From Nocardioides lijunqiniae (GTDB lineage: Bacteria > Actinomycetota > Actinomycetes > Propionibacteriales > Nocardioidaceae): DNA of 64,000 nucleotides. The notes below the pieces were generated by a model. That model did not search any database and was not told where the DNA came from. It was given only the letters and a program-made list of their open reading frames with translations. Numbering within the stretch: the stretch's first letter is position 1; each line of letters opens with the position of its first letter. Made by a program: the position numbers and the translations under genes. Positions 42,552 to 50,826 of this stretch are shown one piece after another. The stretch spans positions 1 through 64,000 of the forward strand of contig NZ_JACJGM010000018.1 of assembly GCF_015024225.1 (NCBI RefSeq), written 5' to 3'.

Positions 42552-43295
42552 TCACAGGCCGGACTCGCCGGTGCGCACCAGGATCCGCTGGCACTCCTCG
42601 CAGCGGACGACCTCGTCGGTCGGCTTGGCCCGGATGATCGCGAGCTCGGCGTGGTCGATGGTGAGCTGGCAGCCGCTGCAGCGGCGCTGGCGCAGCTCGG
42701 CCGCGCCGACGCCGTGCTTGCTCGCGCGCAGCCGGTCGTAGAGCGCCAGCAGGTCCTCGGGCATGCCCTCGACCGCGGGCGCGCGCTCGGCGACGACGGC
42801 CTCGAGCTCGACGTCGAGCGCGGCGGTCTTCTCGTCGCGGGCGGCGACCAGGTCGGCCATCCGGATGTCGACGGCGCTGAGCTGCTCGGTGACCCGGGTG
42901 AGCGCCGCCTGGGCCGCCTCGAGCTGCTCCATCACCTCGAGCTCCTCGTCCTCGAGCGTCGAGATCCGACGCTCCAGGGAGGCGAGCTCGTGCTGCATGC
43001 GCTCGAGGTCCTTGGGGTTGGTGATCGCGCCGGAGTCCATGCGGTCGCGGTCGCGGGTGCGACGGGCCTTGACCTGCTCGACGTCGGCGTCGGCCTTCGC
43101 CTGGGCGGCTGCGAGGTCGTCGACCACGATCCGGGCGTCACGGGCCTGGTCGTCGAGCTCCTTGCGCTGCACGGTGAGCGTGGCGATCTCGGCCAGCTCG
43201 GGCAGGTGGGAGCGCTGGTGCCGCAGCTGGTCGGCCTTCGCGTCCAGGGCCTGGACGTCGAGCAGCTTCAGTTGGGCGAACGGGTCGGCTTTCAG
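42552..43295 (-). CDS. Coiled-coil C4 zinc-ribbon protein (CT398-like), CTG start
   Basis: 247 residues: a long antiparallel coiled coil (to about 185) and a C-terminal zinc ribbon, CSGCQ...CEECQR. Most family members begin KADPFAQLKLLDVQALD; here those residues are encoded but the only initiator at that point is CTG (43295), 6 nt after GGAG. The first ATG/GTG downstream (GTG 43172) would remove 41 conserved residues. Family members are linked to RNase HI and Nif3 genes, as here; one was proposed to act in secretion or nucleic-acid contexts, but function is open. Confidence 0.8.
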   Translation of the reverse strand: MKADPFAQLKLLDVQALDAKADQLRHQRSHLPELAEIATLTVQRKELDDQARDARIVVDDLAAAQAKADADVEQVKARRTRDRDRMDSGAITNPKDLERMQHELASLERRISTLEDEELEVMEQLEAAQAALTRVTEQLSAVDIRMADLVAARDEKTAALDVELEAVVAERAPAVEGMPEDLLALYDRLRASKHGVGAAELRQRRCSGCQLTIDHAELAIIRAKPTDEVVRCEECQRILVRTGESGL

Positions 43296-43305
43296 CGGGT
43301 GCTCC

Positions 43306-44424
43306 TCAGAGGCGGGTGGTCCACGGGTCGGTGACGGTCGTGCTCACGCGGGTGCCCACCGTATCGCCCAGCGCCGCACGCACCTTCGCCTCCACCACCG
43401 GGAGCCACGTGGACTCCGCCGCCCAGTGGGCCACGTCGACCAGCGCCGGGCCGCCGCGCTCGACGAACTCGCTCGCCGGGTGGTGGCGCAGGTCGCTGGT
43501 GAGGTAGACGTCGGCGTCCGTGCGCAGGACGTCGTCGAGCAGGAAGTCCCCCGCGCCCCCGCACACCGCCACCCGTCGTACGACGCGGTCGGGGTCACCC
43601 GCGACCCGCACGCCCTGCGCGGTCTCGGGCAGCGCCTCGGCGACGTGGGCGGCGAACTCGCCCAGCGTGGTCGGCGCGACCGAGCCGATCCGGCCGGTGC
43701 CGGTCGTGGCGTCGCCCACGTCGGCGAGCTCGACGACGTCGTAGGCCGGCATCTCGTAGGGGTGGGAGCGAAGCGCGGCGCGGACCACGTCGGCGCGCAG
43801 CTCGCGATCGAGGATGACCTCGATCCGGACCTCCTCGACGGTCTCGATCGAGCCGACGGTGCCGACCACGGGGTCGGCACCCTCCAGCGGCCGGAAGCGG
43901 CCCTGGCCCGGCGAGGTGAACGACGCGAAGTCGTAGGCGCCGATGCGCCCGGCGCCGGCCTCCGCGATCGCGGCACGCAGCGGCGCCGCGGCGTCCGCGG
44001 GGACGTAGACGGTGAGCTTGTCGCGCGCGGGACCCGTGCTCGGCACGATCGGCGTGACGCCGGTGAGCCCCAGCGCCTCGGCCAGCGCGGTCGAGACGCC
44101 GTGGTCGGCGCGGTCGGCGTTGGTGTGGGCGGTCAGCAGCGCGCAGCCCGCCGCCGCGAGCGTCGCGAGCGTGCGCCCCTTGGGGGTGGTCGCGGCGACT
44201 CCGTGCACCGGCTTGAGGAAGAGCGGGTGGTGCACGACGAGCAGGTCGGCGCCCCACTCGGCCGCCTCCCGCGCCACCTCGGCCGTCGGGTCGACGGCGA
44301 ACATCACCTTGGCCACGGAGGCGGCGGGGTCGCCGTGCACGAGGCCGACGGCGTCCCACTCGTCCGCCGTGCTCGGCGGGTACCAGCCGTGCAGCAGGTC
44401 GGTCAGGTCCTGGAGGGTCGGCAT
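43306..44424 (-). CDS. Nif3-like dinuclear metal-centre protein
   Basis: 372 residues of the NIF3/DUF34 family. Metal ligands are visible in LLVVHHPLFLKPVHG, LLTAHTNAD and near the C-terminus HWAAEST. The central insertion (RIGAYDFASFTSPGQGRFRPLEGA) is the PII-like domain found in long Nif3 proteins. Proposed GTP cyclohydrolase-like or metal-chaperone activity is unproven. The ATG follows a TACCCT -10 by 7 nt. Confidence 0.92.
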   Translation of the reverse strand: MPTLQDLTDLLHGWYPPSTADEWDAVGLVHGDPAASVAKVMFAVDPTAEVAREAAEWGADLLVVHHPLFLKPVHGVAATTPKGRTLATLAAAGCALLTAHTNADRADHGVSTALAEALGLTGVTPIVPSTGPARDKLTVYVPADAAAPLRAAIAEAGAGRIGAYDFASFTSPGQGRFRPLEGADPVVGTVGSIETVEEVRIEVILDRELRADVVRAALRSHPYEMPAYDVVELADVGDATTGTGRIGSVAPTTLGEFAAHVAEALPETAQGVRVAGDPDRVVRRVAVCGGAGDFLLDDVLRTDADVYLTSDLRHHPASEFVERGGPALVDVAHWAAESTWLPVVEAKVRAALGDTVGTRVSTTVTDPWTTRL

Positions 44425-44431
44425 GCGCGCC

Positions 44432-44437
44432 AGGGTA
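44432..44437 (-). promoter_or_regulatory. -10 element of the nif3 operon (leaderless)
   Basis: TACCCT on the minus strand, 7 nt before the ATG at 44424. Confidence 0.5.
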
Positions 44438-44510
44438 GTGGCGAACCTCCGGGTCCGCGGGTCGCGGGTGGGCTGCTCCCGGTCCTGCTCCGGGAGGTTC
44501 TGGGCATGGT

Positions 44511-44572
44511 GGCGAGGTTCTGGGGCGTCGCGACGGCCCAGAACCTCGCCGGTACCAGCAGATGCTGGTACC
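44511..44572. repeat. Two adjacent palindromes in a divergent spacer
   Basis: 44511-44550 pairs GGCGAGGTTCTGG with CCAGAACCTCGCC. Immediately after it, 44551-44572 is a perfect GGTACCAGCA-GA-TGCTGGTACC hairpin. Further GAACCTC/GAGGTTC copies lie at about 44443 and 44495 in alternating orientation. They sit between the divergent nif3 and mhuD genes. Confidence 0.7.
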
Positions 44573-44601
44573 GGACGCCGTCGCCGGCCACCGACGCCGC
44601 C

Positions 44602-44607
44602 TAGGCT
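44602..44607 (+). promoter_or_regulatory. -10 element of mhuD (leaderless)
   Basis: TAGGCT, 6 nt before the ATG at 44614. Confidence 0.55.
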
Positions 44608-44613
44608 CGACCC

Positions 44614-44931
44614 ATGCCCGTCGTGAAGATCAACGCCATCAGTGTCCCGCCGCAGGCCCACGAGGAGCTCGAGAAGCGCTTCGCCGCCCGAGCCGGCACG
44701 ATCGACGGCACGCCCGGCTTCCTGGGCTTCCAGCTACTGCGGCCGGTCCAGGGCGAGGAGCGCTACTTCGTGGTGACCCAGTGGGAGGACGAGGAGTCGT
44801 TCGCCGCCTGGCGCGACGGCGACGCCCGCGCCGCGCACGCCGGCCCGCAGGACGGCAGCGAGCGGAAGCCCGTCGCCAGTGGCGCCGAGCTGCTGGAGTT
44901 CGAGGTCGTGCTCGACGTCCGGCCGAGCTGA
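44614..44931 (+). CDS. mhuD: MhuD-like heme-degrading monooxygenase
   Basis: 105 residues, a ferredoxin-like dimeric ABM-fold protein. It matches mycobacterial MhuD in length and at the heme-site residues: Asn7 (MPVVKIN), Trp66 (SFAAW) and His75 (ARAAHAG), plus PGFLGFQLLRPV and EERYFVVT. MhuD opens heme to mycobilin and frees iron. No iron-box operator is evident upstream; palindromes of the 44511-44572 element occupy the spacer instead. Confidence 0.88.
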   Translation: MPVVKINAISVPPQAHEELEKRFAARAGTIDGTPGFLGFQLLRPVQGEERYFVVTQWEDEESFAAWRDGDARAAHAGPQDGSERKPVASGAELLEFEVVLDVRPS

Positions 44932-45063
44932 CCGGGCACGCAGCCGGAGCCGAAGACGATCCCGGACCTCGGCGTCCGCGAGAGCCCGCGACCCTTCGCC
45001 CCAGCGCTCACACTGCCCCGACGAAACTCACGCTCCCGGCGTGAAGTTTCGCACCGGAAGCGT

Positions 45064-45091
45064 GAGTTTCACCGGGTACCCGGTGAAACTC
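45064..45091. repeat. Perfect 28-nt palindrome
   Basis: Fourteen-nt arms beginning GAGTTTCACCGGGT are exactly self-complementary with no loop. A second stem (GAAACTCACGCT near 45023, AGCGTGAGTTTC near 45059) overlaps it, so alternative hairpins can form. Located between convergent mhuD and fadD, so it may also act as a bidirectional terminator. Confidence 0.75.
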
Positions 45092-45128
45092 CCCCACGCC
45101 GTCGCCGCAATCCGCAGCCGCAGGACCG

Positions 45129-46697
45129 TCAGTTGACCTGCCGGTCGTAGCCCTCCCAGTAGGCCTCGCGCAGCTTGAACTTCTGCAGCTTGCCCGTCGC
45201 CGTGCGCGCCAGCTCCTCGCGGAACTCCACCGACGTCGGCGCCTTGTAGCCGGCTGCCTTCTGCTTGCACCAGGCGATGAGGTCCGCCTCGGTGGCCTGC
45301 CCGCCCTCGGCCAGCACCACCAGTGCCTTGATCGTCTCGCCCCACTTCTCGCTCGGGACCCCGATGACGGCGACCTCGGCGACGGCGGGGTGGGAGAACA
45401 GCACGTCCTCGACCTCGATCGAGGAGACGTTCTCCCCACCGGTGATGATCACGTCCTTCTTGCGGTCCTGGATGGTGAGGTAGCCGTCGTCGCCGATCAC
45501 ACCGCCGTCGCCGGTGTGGAACCACCCGTCGCGCAGGGCCGTCGCGCTCTCCTCGGGCTGCTCCCAGTAGCCCTCGAGCACGACGTTGGAGCGCGCCAGC
45601 ACCTCTCCCCCGCCCTCGGGTGAGTCGTCCGTCTCCAGGCGTACGCCGAGCGCCGGCGCCCCTGCCCGCACCAGCTTGGCGGCGCGGTCCTCGGCGGACA
45701 GGTCGTCCCACTCCTCGCGAGTGCGGTTGATGGTCAGCAGCGGCGAGGTCTCGGTGAGGCCGTAGATCTGGATGAACTCCCAGCCCAGCTCCTCCTGCAC
45801 GCGCACGACGGTCTTCGTCGGGGGCGGCGCGCCGGCCATGATGATGCGCACCCGGTCGCGACCCGGGATCTCGCCGTCCCAGTCCTGGGCGGCCTCGAGG
45901 ACCGCGGCCGCGACCGCGGGAGCAGCGCACATCACGGTCACCCCGTGCTGCTCCACCCGGCGCAGGATCTCGGCCCCGTCGATCTTGCGCATCACCACCT
46001 GCTTCGCGCCGAGACCCGTCATCGCGAAAGGCATGCCCCAGCCGTTGGCGTGGAACATCGGCAGGGTGTGGAGGTAGACGTCGCGGTCGGTGACACCGGC
46101 GTGCATCGCGAAGGTGACCGCGTTGACCCAGATGTTGCGGTGGGTGATCTGCACGCCCTTGGGCCGCGCGGTCGTGCCGGAGGTGTAGTTGATGGTGGCC
46201 GTGGCGTTCTCGTCGGGCTCCCACGGCCGCGGCTCGGCGCCGCCCTCCTCGGGCGGAGCGGCGTAGAGCAGGGCGTCGTCGCCGATGACGATCCGGTGCT
46301 CGGCGGTGACGTCCTTCAGCGCCTCGTCCAGCTCGGGGTCGACCACCAGCACGCGCGCACCGGAGTGCTCCACGATGTAGCGCACCTCGTCCGGGCTCAG
46401 CCGGAAGTTGACCGGGACCAGCACCCGCCCGAAGCCCGCGACGCCGAAGAAGGACGTCAGGAGCCGCGAGCTGTTGTGGCTGACCACCGCGACGCGCTCG
46501 CCCACGCCGATGCCCAGCTCGTCCAGCTTGGCGGCCTGGCGCCGGGCCAGCGCGCCGATCTCGGCGTACGTGAGCTCGCCGCCCTCCGCGCCTAGAGGCG
46601 ACGCCGGCTGGACCGGCTCGTCCACGGCGCCGACGCGGTCGCCGTAGACCTGCACCGCACGGTCGATGAAGTCGGAGATGCTGAAGGGCACGATCAT
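45129..46697 (-). CDS. Acyl-CoA synthetase (FadD-type AMP-binding ligase)
   Basis: 522 residues of the ANL superfamily. ATP motif INYTSGTTARPKGV, IYGLTETSPLL, GWFHTGDGGVIGDDGYLTIQDRKKDVIITGGENVSSIEVEDVL and the C-terminal catalytic Lys in ARTATGKLQKFKLRE are all present. It activates a carboxylic acid to its CoA thioester via an acyl-AMP; chain length is uncertain. A strong AGGAGG lies 7 nt before the ATG at 46697. Confidence 0.93.
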   Translation of the reverse strand: MIVPFSISDFIDRAVQVYGDRVGAVDEPVQPASPLGAEGGELTYAEIGALARRQAAKLDELGIGVGERVAVVSHNSSRLLTSFFGVAGFGRVLVPVNFRLSPDEVRYIVEHSGARVLVVDPELDEALKDVTAEHRIVIGDDALLYAAPPEEGGAEPRPWEPDENATATINYTSGTTARPKGVQITHRNIWVNAVTFAMHAGVTDRDVYLHTLPMFHANGWGMPFAMTGLGAKQVVMRKIDGAEILRRVEQHGVTVMCAAPAVAAAVLEAAQDWDGEIPGRDRVRIIMAGAPPPTKTVVRVQEELGWEFIQIYGLTETSPLLTINRTREEWDDLSAEDRAAKLVRAGAPALGVRLETDDSPEGGGEVLARSNVVLEGYWEQPEESATALRDGWFHTGDGGVIGDDGYLTIQDRKKDVIITGGENVSSIEVEDVLFSHPAVAEVAVIGVPSEKWGETIKALVVLAEGGQATEADLIAWCKQKAAGYKAPTSVEFREELARTATGKLQKFKLREAYWEGYDRQVN

Positions 46698-46785
46698 CGC
46701 AAGCCTCCTAGGTGACGCTGTGACGACAGCCACTGTAGTGAGGCTCGTGCTGCCCGGCGGTTGCCCCGCTGGGCGGCGGGGTGCC

Positions 46786-46814
46786 GCATGAGAGTCCTCT
46801 CATGCAGGTCTCAC
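46786..46814. promoter_or_regulatory. Putative TCS2 response-regulator site A
   Basis: GCATGAGAG (46786) and CTCTCATGC (46797) form a perfect 9-2-9 palindrome. TCTCATGCAGG (46798) and TCTCACCGATG (46809) form a direct repeat with an 11-bp period, the OmpR-family spacing. It lies 34-62 bp upstream of the Asp-rich gene that opens the TCS2 operon, and recurs before the gene at 51216. Confidence 0.6.
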
Positions 46815-46847
46815 CGATGCCCCACGATGAGAGAGGATCCTGGGGAC

Positions 46848-47228
46848 ATGAGCAGGCTCTGGAAGGTCGTCCTCACGCTCGGCCTCGTGCTGCCCGTCGC
46901 GGCGTTCGTGGCCGGGTCGCTGGCCGCGTCGTCGGCCGACGAGCCGGCGCCCCGGGAGACCATCCTGATCCAGGACGCGAGCCCCAGCAGCTCCCCCACG
47001 ACGCGCCCCAGCCCCACGCCGACCGGTCGGCCCTCGCCCACCGGGAGCGGCGACGACCGGGGCGACCGGCCGCCGCGCGTGGTCACCCCCGAGCCCAACC
47101 GCGCTGACGGCGGCGGGTCGGGACGGGGCAGTGGCGGCGACGACGGGGACGACGACCGCGACGACCGCGATGACGACGGGGACGACGACCGGGACGACGA
47201 CGACCGCGGTGGTGACGACGACGACTGA
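46848..47228 (+). CDS. Exported or membrane-anchored Asp-rich protein
   Basis: 126 residues. One N-terminal hydrophobic segment (VVLTLGLVLPVAAFVAGSLAA, about 7-27), a Ser/Thr/Pro linker (about 45-65) and a C-terminal tail that is almost entirely Asp with scattered Arg and Gly (GDDGDDDRDDRDDDGDDDRD...). Such a tail would bind cations, possibly Ca, or act as a charge sensor (inference). TGGGGA precedes the ATG. First gene before the TCS2 kinase and regulator, so probably part of the system. Confidence 0.75.
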   Translation: MSRLWKVVLTLGLVLPVAAFVAGSLAASSADEPAPRETILIQDASPSSSPTTRPSPTPTGRPSPTGSGDDRGDRPPRVVTPEPNRADGGGSGRGSGGDDGDDDRDDRDDDGDDDRDDDDRGGDDDD

Positions 47229-47271
47229 GCCCGTCCCGTCCCGCTCGACCGCCCGACTGCGTCGGTCGGGC

Positions 47272-48693
47272 GTGTCCGTGCGCCTGCGCATCACCGCCAC
47301 GGTGGCGGTCCTGGTCGGCATCACCCTCGGCTCGGCCGGCTTCATGGCCTACCTGATCGAGGACCAGCGGCTCGAGGCGCAGACCACCGAGGAGATCGAG
47401 CAGGAGCTCGACGAGTTCGGACGGCTCAGCGAGGAGGGGACCGACCCCGCCACCGGCGCGCCGTTCGCCTCGGTCGACCGGCTGCTCGAGCTGTTCATGC
47501 TGCGCAACGTGCCCGACGACGACGAGCTCCTCGTGGGCTGGGTGGGCGACGGGGTGGTCAGCTACTTCCCCAACGACGACCTCGTGCGTGACCCCGAGTT
47601 CCTGGCGGCGGCGCGGCCGCTCGTCACCGCCAGCAGCAGCGCGCGTCTCGAGACCGCCGAGGGCGAGGTCATGGTCACCAGCCAGCCCGTGCGCCGCGGC
47701 GACGAGCGCGGGGCGCTGCTGGTGGTGGTCTACCTCGACGAGGACCGCGCCGAGCTGCTCGACACGATGCGCACGTACACCGCCGTCGCCGCCCTGTCGA
47801 TGCTGCTGCTGGTGGTCGTGGCCTTCTGGCAGTCGGGCCGGCTGCTGGCGCCCCTGCGGGTGCTGCGCGAGACCGCCGACGAGATCGGCGAGACCGACCT
47901 GTCGCGACGGATCCCGCTGACCGGCAACGACGACATCACCGCGCTGACCCGCACCGTCAACAGCATGCTGGACCGGCTCGAGGACGCGTTCGTCGACCAG
48001 CGCCGGTTCCTCGACGACGCGGGACACGAGCTGCGCACCCCCCTCACGGTCCTGCGCGGGCACCTCGAGCTGCTGGACGCCGCCGACCCGGCGGAGGTCG
48101 AGGAGACCAAGGCGCTGCTGCTCGACGAGGTGGACCGCATGGCGCGCCTCGTCGGCGACCTGATCCTGCTCGCCAAGAGCGACCGCCCGGACTTCGTCAC
48201 CCCCGGTCCCGTCGAGCTCGACGAGCTCACCGAGGACGTCCTCGCCAAGGCGCGGGGGCTCGCGGAGCGGCAGTGGCTGCTCGACGCGAGCGCCGAGGTC
48301 GCAGTGCGCCTCGACGCGCAGCGGCTGACCCAGGCCCTGCTCCAGCTGGCCGACAACGCGGTCAAGCACACGCGTCCCGGCGACGTGGTGGCGCTCGGCT
48401 CGTCCTACGACGACGGCGTGGCACGCCTGTGGGTGCGCGACACCGGTCCGGGCGTCGCGCCCGAGGACCGGGCCAAGATCTTCGAGCGGTTCGGCCGCGG
48501 CCGGGTCCCCGACCACGACGAGGGCTTCGGGCTCGGGCTCTCGATCGTCAGCGCGATCGCCCACGCGCACGGCGGGTCCGTGGCCGTGGAGGACGCCCAC
48601 CCCCGAGGCGCCCGCTTCGTCATCACGATCCCCGGTCCGGCCGCCGCCGCGCCGACCGCCGTACCCGAGGAGGAGCCGTGGCCCGCATCCTGA
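47272..48693 (+). CDS. Sensor histidine kinase (TCS2)
   Basis: About 473 residues from GTG 47272. TM1 (ITATVAVLVGITLGSAGFMAYLI), acidic sensor region (about 30-165), TM2 (AVAALSMLLLVVVAFWQSG), HAMP, HisKA with His252 in DDAGHELRTPLTVLRGHLELL, then HATPase_c with DNAVKHT, DTGPGV, FGRGRVPDHDEGFGLGLSIV. An in-frame ATG at 47170 would extend it into the Asp-rich gene with Thr repeats, which is less likely; the start is uncertain. It overlaps the regulator gene by 16 nt. Confidence 0.9.
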   Translation: MSVRLRITATVAVLVGITLGSAGFMAYLIEDQRLEAQTTEEIEQELDEFGRLSEEGTDPATGAPFASVDRLLELFMLRNVPDDDELLVGWVGDGVVSYFPNDDLVRDPEFLAAARPLVTASSSARLETAEGEVMVTSQPVRRGDERGALLVVVYLDEDRAELLDTMRTYTAVAALSMLLLVVVAFWQSGRLLAPLRVLRETADEIGETDLSRRIPLTGNDDITALTRTVNSMLDRLEDAFVDQRRFLDDAGHELRTPLTVLRGHLELLDAADPAEVEETKALLLDEVDRMARLVGDLILLAKSDRPDFVTPGPVELDELTEDVLAKARGLAERQWLLDASAEVAVRLDAQRLTQALLQLADNAVKHTRPGDVVALGSSYDDGVARLWVRDTGPGVAPEDRAKIFERFGRGRVPDHDEGFGLGLSIVSAIAHAHGGSVAVEDAHPRGARFVITIPGPAAAAPTAVPEEEPWPAS

Positions 48694-49349
48694 TCGTCGA
48701 GGACGAGGCGCGCATCGCGTCGTTCGTCGCCAAGGGCCTGCGCGCCGACGGGCACGTCGCCACCGTCGTCGGCGACGGAGTGCTGGGCCTCGACCACGCC
48801 CTCAGCGGCGAGCACGACCTGATGATCCTCGACATCGGGCTGCCGCGACTCGACGGCTTCGACGTGCTCGACCAGCTGCGGTCCCAGGGCTCGCGGATGC
48901 CGGTCATCGTGCTGACCGCACGCGACTCGGTGACCGACACCGTGACGGCCCTGGAGGGCGGGGCGGACGACTACATGCCCAAGCCGTTCCGGTTCGCCGA
49001 GCTCCTCGCCCGGGTGCGGCTGCGGCTGCGCCAGGCCCACGAGGGCGACGGGGGCAACGCGACCGAGGCGCTCGAGGCCGGCGGCGTAAGGCTCGACCTG
49101 CGCACGCGCCGGGCCACCGTGGGCGGCCGGGAGCTCGACCTGTCGGCGCGCGAGTTCGCGCTGGCCGAGATCTTCCTGCTCAACCCCGGGCAGGTGCTCT
49201 CGCGCGAGCAGCTGCTCGACCACGTGTGGGGCTACGACTTCGACCCGGGGTCGAACGTCGTGGACGTCTACGTCGGCTACCTGCGCCGCAAGCTCGGCGC
49301 CGAGTCGATCGTGACCGTGCGCGGGATGGGCTACCGCCTGAGCACGTGA
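48678..49349 (+). CDS. OmpR-family response regulator (TCS2)
   Basis: 223 residues. Receiver with EDE at 8-10, Asp52 in LMILDIGLP, Thr in IVLTARD and Lys in YMPKPFR; winged helix from about 125 (LSAREFALAEIFLLNPGQVLSREQLLDHVWGYDFDPGSNVVDVYVGYLRRKLG). GTG start after GGAGGAG inside the end of the kinase gene. Predicted to bind sites A (46786-46814) and B (51273-51310). Confidence 0.93.
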   Translation: MARILIVEDEARIASFVAKGLRADGHVATVVGDGVLGLDHALSGEHDLMILDIGLPRLDGFDVLDQLRSQGSRMPVIVLTARDSVTDTVTALEGGADDYMPKPFRFAELLARVRLRLRQAHEGDGGNATEALEAGGVRLDLRTRRATVGGRELDLSAREFALAEIFLLNPGQVLSREQLLDHVWGYDFDPGSNVVDVYVGYLRRKLGAESIVTVRGMGYRLST

Positions 49350-49384
49350 GTTTGGTGCCGCCGCGACGGTGGCAGGCTCCGGCG

Positions 49385-49918
49385 ATGACGACGTTCGGGC
49401 CGGTGCGCGGACCCCACGGGCGCGTCGACGTGACGGTCGGGCCCTCCTCGATCACCCTCCGCCCCCGCGGCTCCGCCCTGGACGCCGTCGACGGCGGCGA
49501 GATCCTGCTCGTGCTGGGCGCTGTCGTGATCGTCGTCGTGGGGGCGCTGCTCCCCGAGCCCTTCAGCTACGTCTGCTTCGCCGTAGCCGGTCTGATCGTC
49601 CTGGGGCTGGCCCTGACGTACGTCGTGGCGTACGCGACCGCGGCGGTGATGCTCGTCGTGACCGCCGTGCGGCTGCTGACCGAGGACGGCCGGCGACGCG
49701 TGCGGGGGTCGCTGAAGGACCTGATGAGCGTCACGGCGGTCGAGCACGGCGAGCTCTCACGGGCGGAGATCCTGTGGGTGTCTCCCGTCGAGCGGCGGCT
49801 CAGGCCGCGGATCCGGCTCGGTCACGCTCGCGGGGAGCTCGTGCTCAGCGCCTGGGCGTGGCGCGCAGGCGAGCTGGAGGGTCTCGCGCGGGAGCTGGAG
49901 GTCAGCGCCGCACCTTGA
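49385..49918 (+). CDS. Membrane protein of unknown function
   Basis: 177 residues with two hydrophobic segments (ILLVLGAVVIVVVGALL and CFAVAGLIVLGLALTYVVAYATAAVMLVVTAV, the second long enough for two helices), flanked by an Arg-rich cytoplasmic C-terminal domain (RRLRPRIRLGHARGELVLSAWAWRAGELEGLARELE). It lies 35 nt after the TCS2 regulator and may be co-transcribed. Family not recognised. Its end overlaps the convergent kinase gene by 17 nt. Confidence 0.65.
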   Translation: MTTFGPVRGPHGRVDVTVGPSSITLRPRGSALDAVDGGEILLVLGAVVIVVVGALLPEPFSYVCFAVAGLIVLGLALTYVVAYATAAVMLVVTAVRLLTEDGRRRVRGSLKDLMSVTAVEHGELSRAEILWVSPVERRLRPRIRLGHARGELVLSAWAWRAGELEGLARELEVSAAP

Positions 49919-50783
49919 ACGTCAACCGCGCCGGCGGCTGGGCGGTGAGCGCGGGCTCGAGGGCACCGGCCACCTCGTGCGGCTCGGGCCGGTCCCCGGG
50001 CGCGGGGGCGAGCATCGCGTAGACGGTCTTGGCGACGTCGGCGCGCACCGTGTCGGGCAGCACGTAGGGCTCCTCGACCAGCTGCGGGAAGCGCACGGCG
50101 GGGTCCTCGGACTCGCGGTCGCCCTCGTCGAAGGCGCGGTAGCCGGCGATCGCCTCGAAGAGGGTGACCCCCAGGCCCCAGACGTCACTGGCGTAGCCGG
50201 GCGCCCCGGCCCTGCCCGGGTCGCACTGCTCCGGCGCCATGTAGCCGTCGGTCCCGATGGTGCTGGTGAGCTCCGCGGCGCGGTGGCCCGGGCGGGCGAC
50301 CGAGAGGTCGATGAGCCGGGCGGGAGCGCCCATGATCACGTTGCTGGGCTTGATGTCGAGGTGCACCACGTCGACGTGGCGGAAGTAGTGCAGCGCCGAG
50401 GCCACGTCGACGGCCAGTGGCAGGTACTGCTGCTCCTGCAGGGGCCCGTAGCGCCGGATCAGCGTCGAGAGCCGCGGCCCGTCGACGTTCTCCAGCACCA
50501 GGTGCGGCCGCTCCCCCTCGAGCTCGTGGCGCAGCCGCCGCACCACCACCGGATGGTTGGCCTGGTCGAGCGCGGCCGCCTCGCGGGCAAGGCCCTCGAG
50601 GGTGGCCTCGTCGTCGACCTCGGTGGGCCGGACGACCTTGACCACGACGGGCGAGTAGGTGATCTCGTCGAAGGCCAGGTAGGCCTCGTACGCCGATCCC
50701 CCGCCGAGCAGCCGCATCGCGGTCAGCTCGGCGGTGATCGGGTCACCCTCGCGGAAGTGCCAGCTCTCGTCGGCGTGCGTCAT
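49902..50783 (-). CDS. Serine/threonine protein kinase (soluble, Hanks type)
   Basis: 293 residues, kinase domain only, without a transmembrane or PASTA segment. Gly loop LGGGSAYEAY (26-35), catalytic Lys49 (VVVKVV), loop HLDIKPSNV with Asp143 and Asn148, and the Mg-binding Asp159 in DLS in place of DFG. Activation segment TSTIGTDGYMAPEQ and SDVWGLGVTLFEAIAGYRAF follow. All catalytic residues remain, so activity is expected. It is 43 nt downstream of the Asp/Lys-rich exported protein, probably in the same site B operon. Confidence 0.92.
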   Translation of the reverse strand: MTHADESWHFREGDPITAELTAMRLLGGGSAYEAYLAFDEITYSPVVVKVVRPTEVDDEATLEGLAREAAALDQANHPVVVRRLRHELEGERPHLVLENVDGPRLSTLIRRYGPLQEQQYLPLAVDVASALHYFRHVDVVHLDIKPSNVIMGAPARLIDLSVARPGHRAAELTSTIGTDGYMAPEQCDPGRAGAPGYASDVWGLGVTLFEAIAGYRAFDEGDRESEDPAVRFPQLVEEPYVLPDTVRADVAKTVYAMLAPAPGDRPEPHEVAGALEPALTAQPPARLTFKVRR

Positions 50784-50826
50784 GGTCGTCTCCGGTGGTG
50801 GTGGGCGGTACGGCGGTCGGGTCGCG

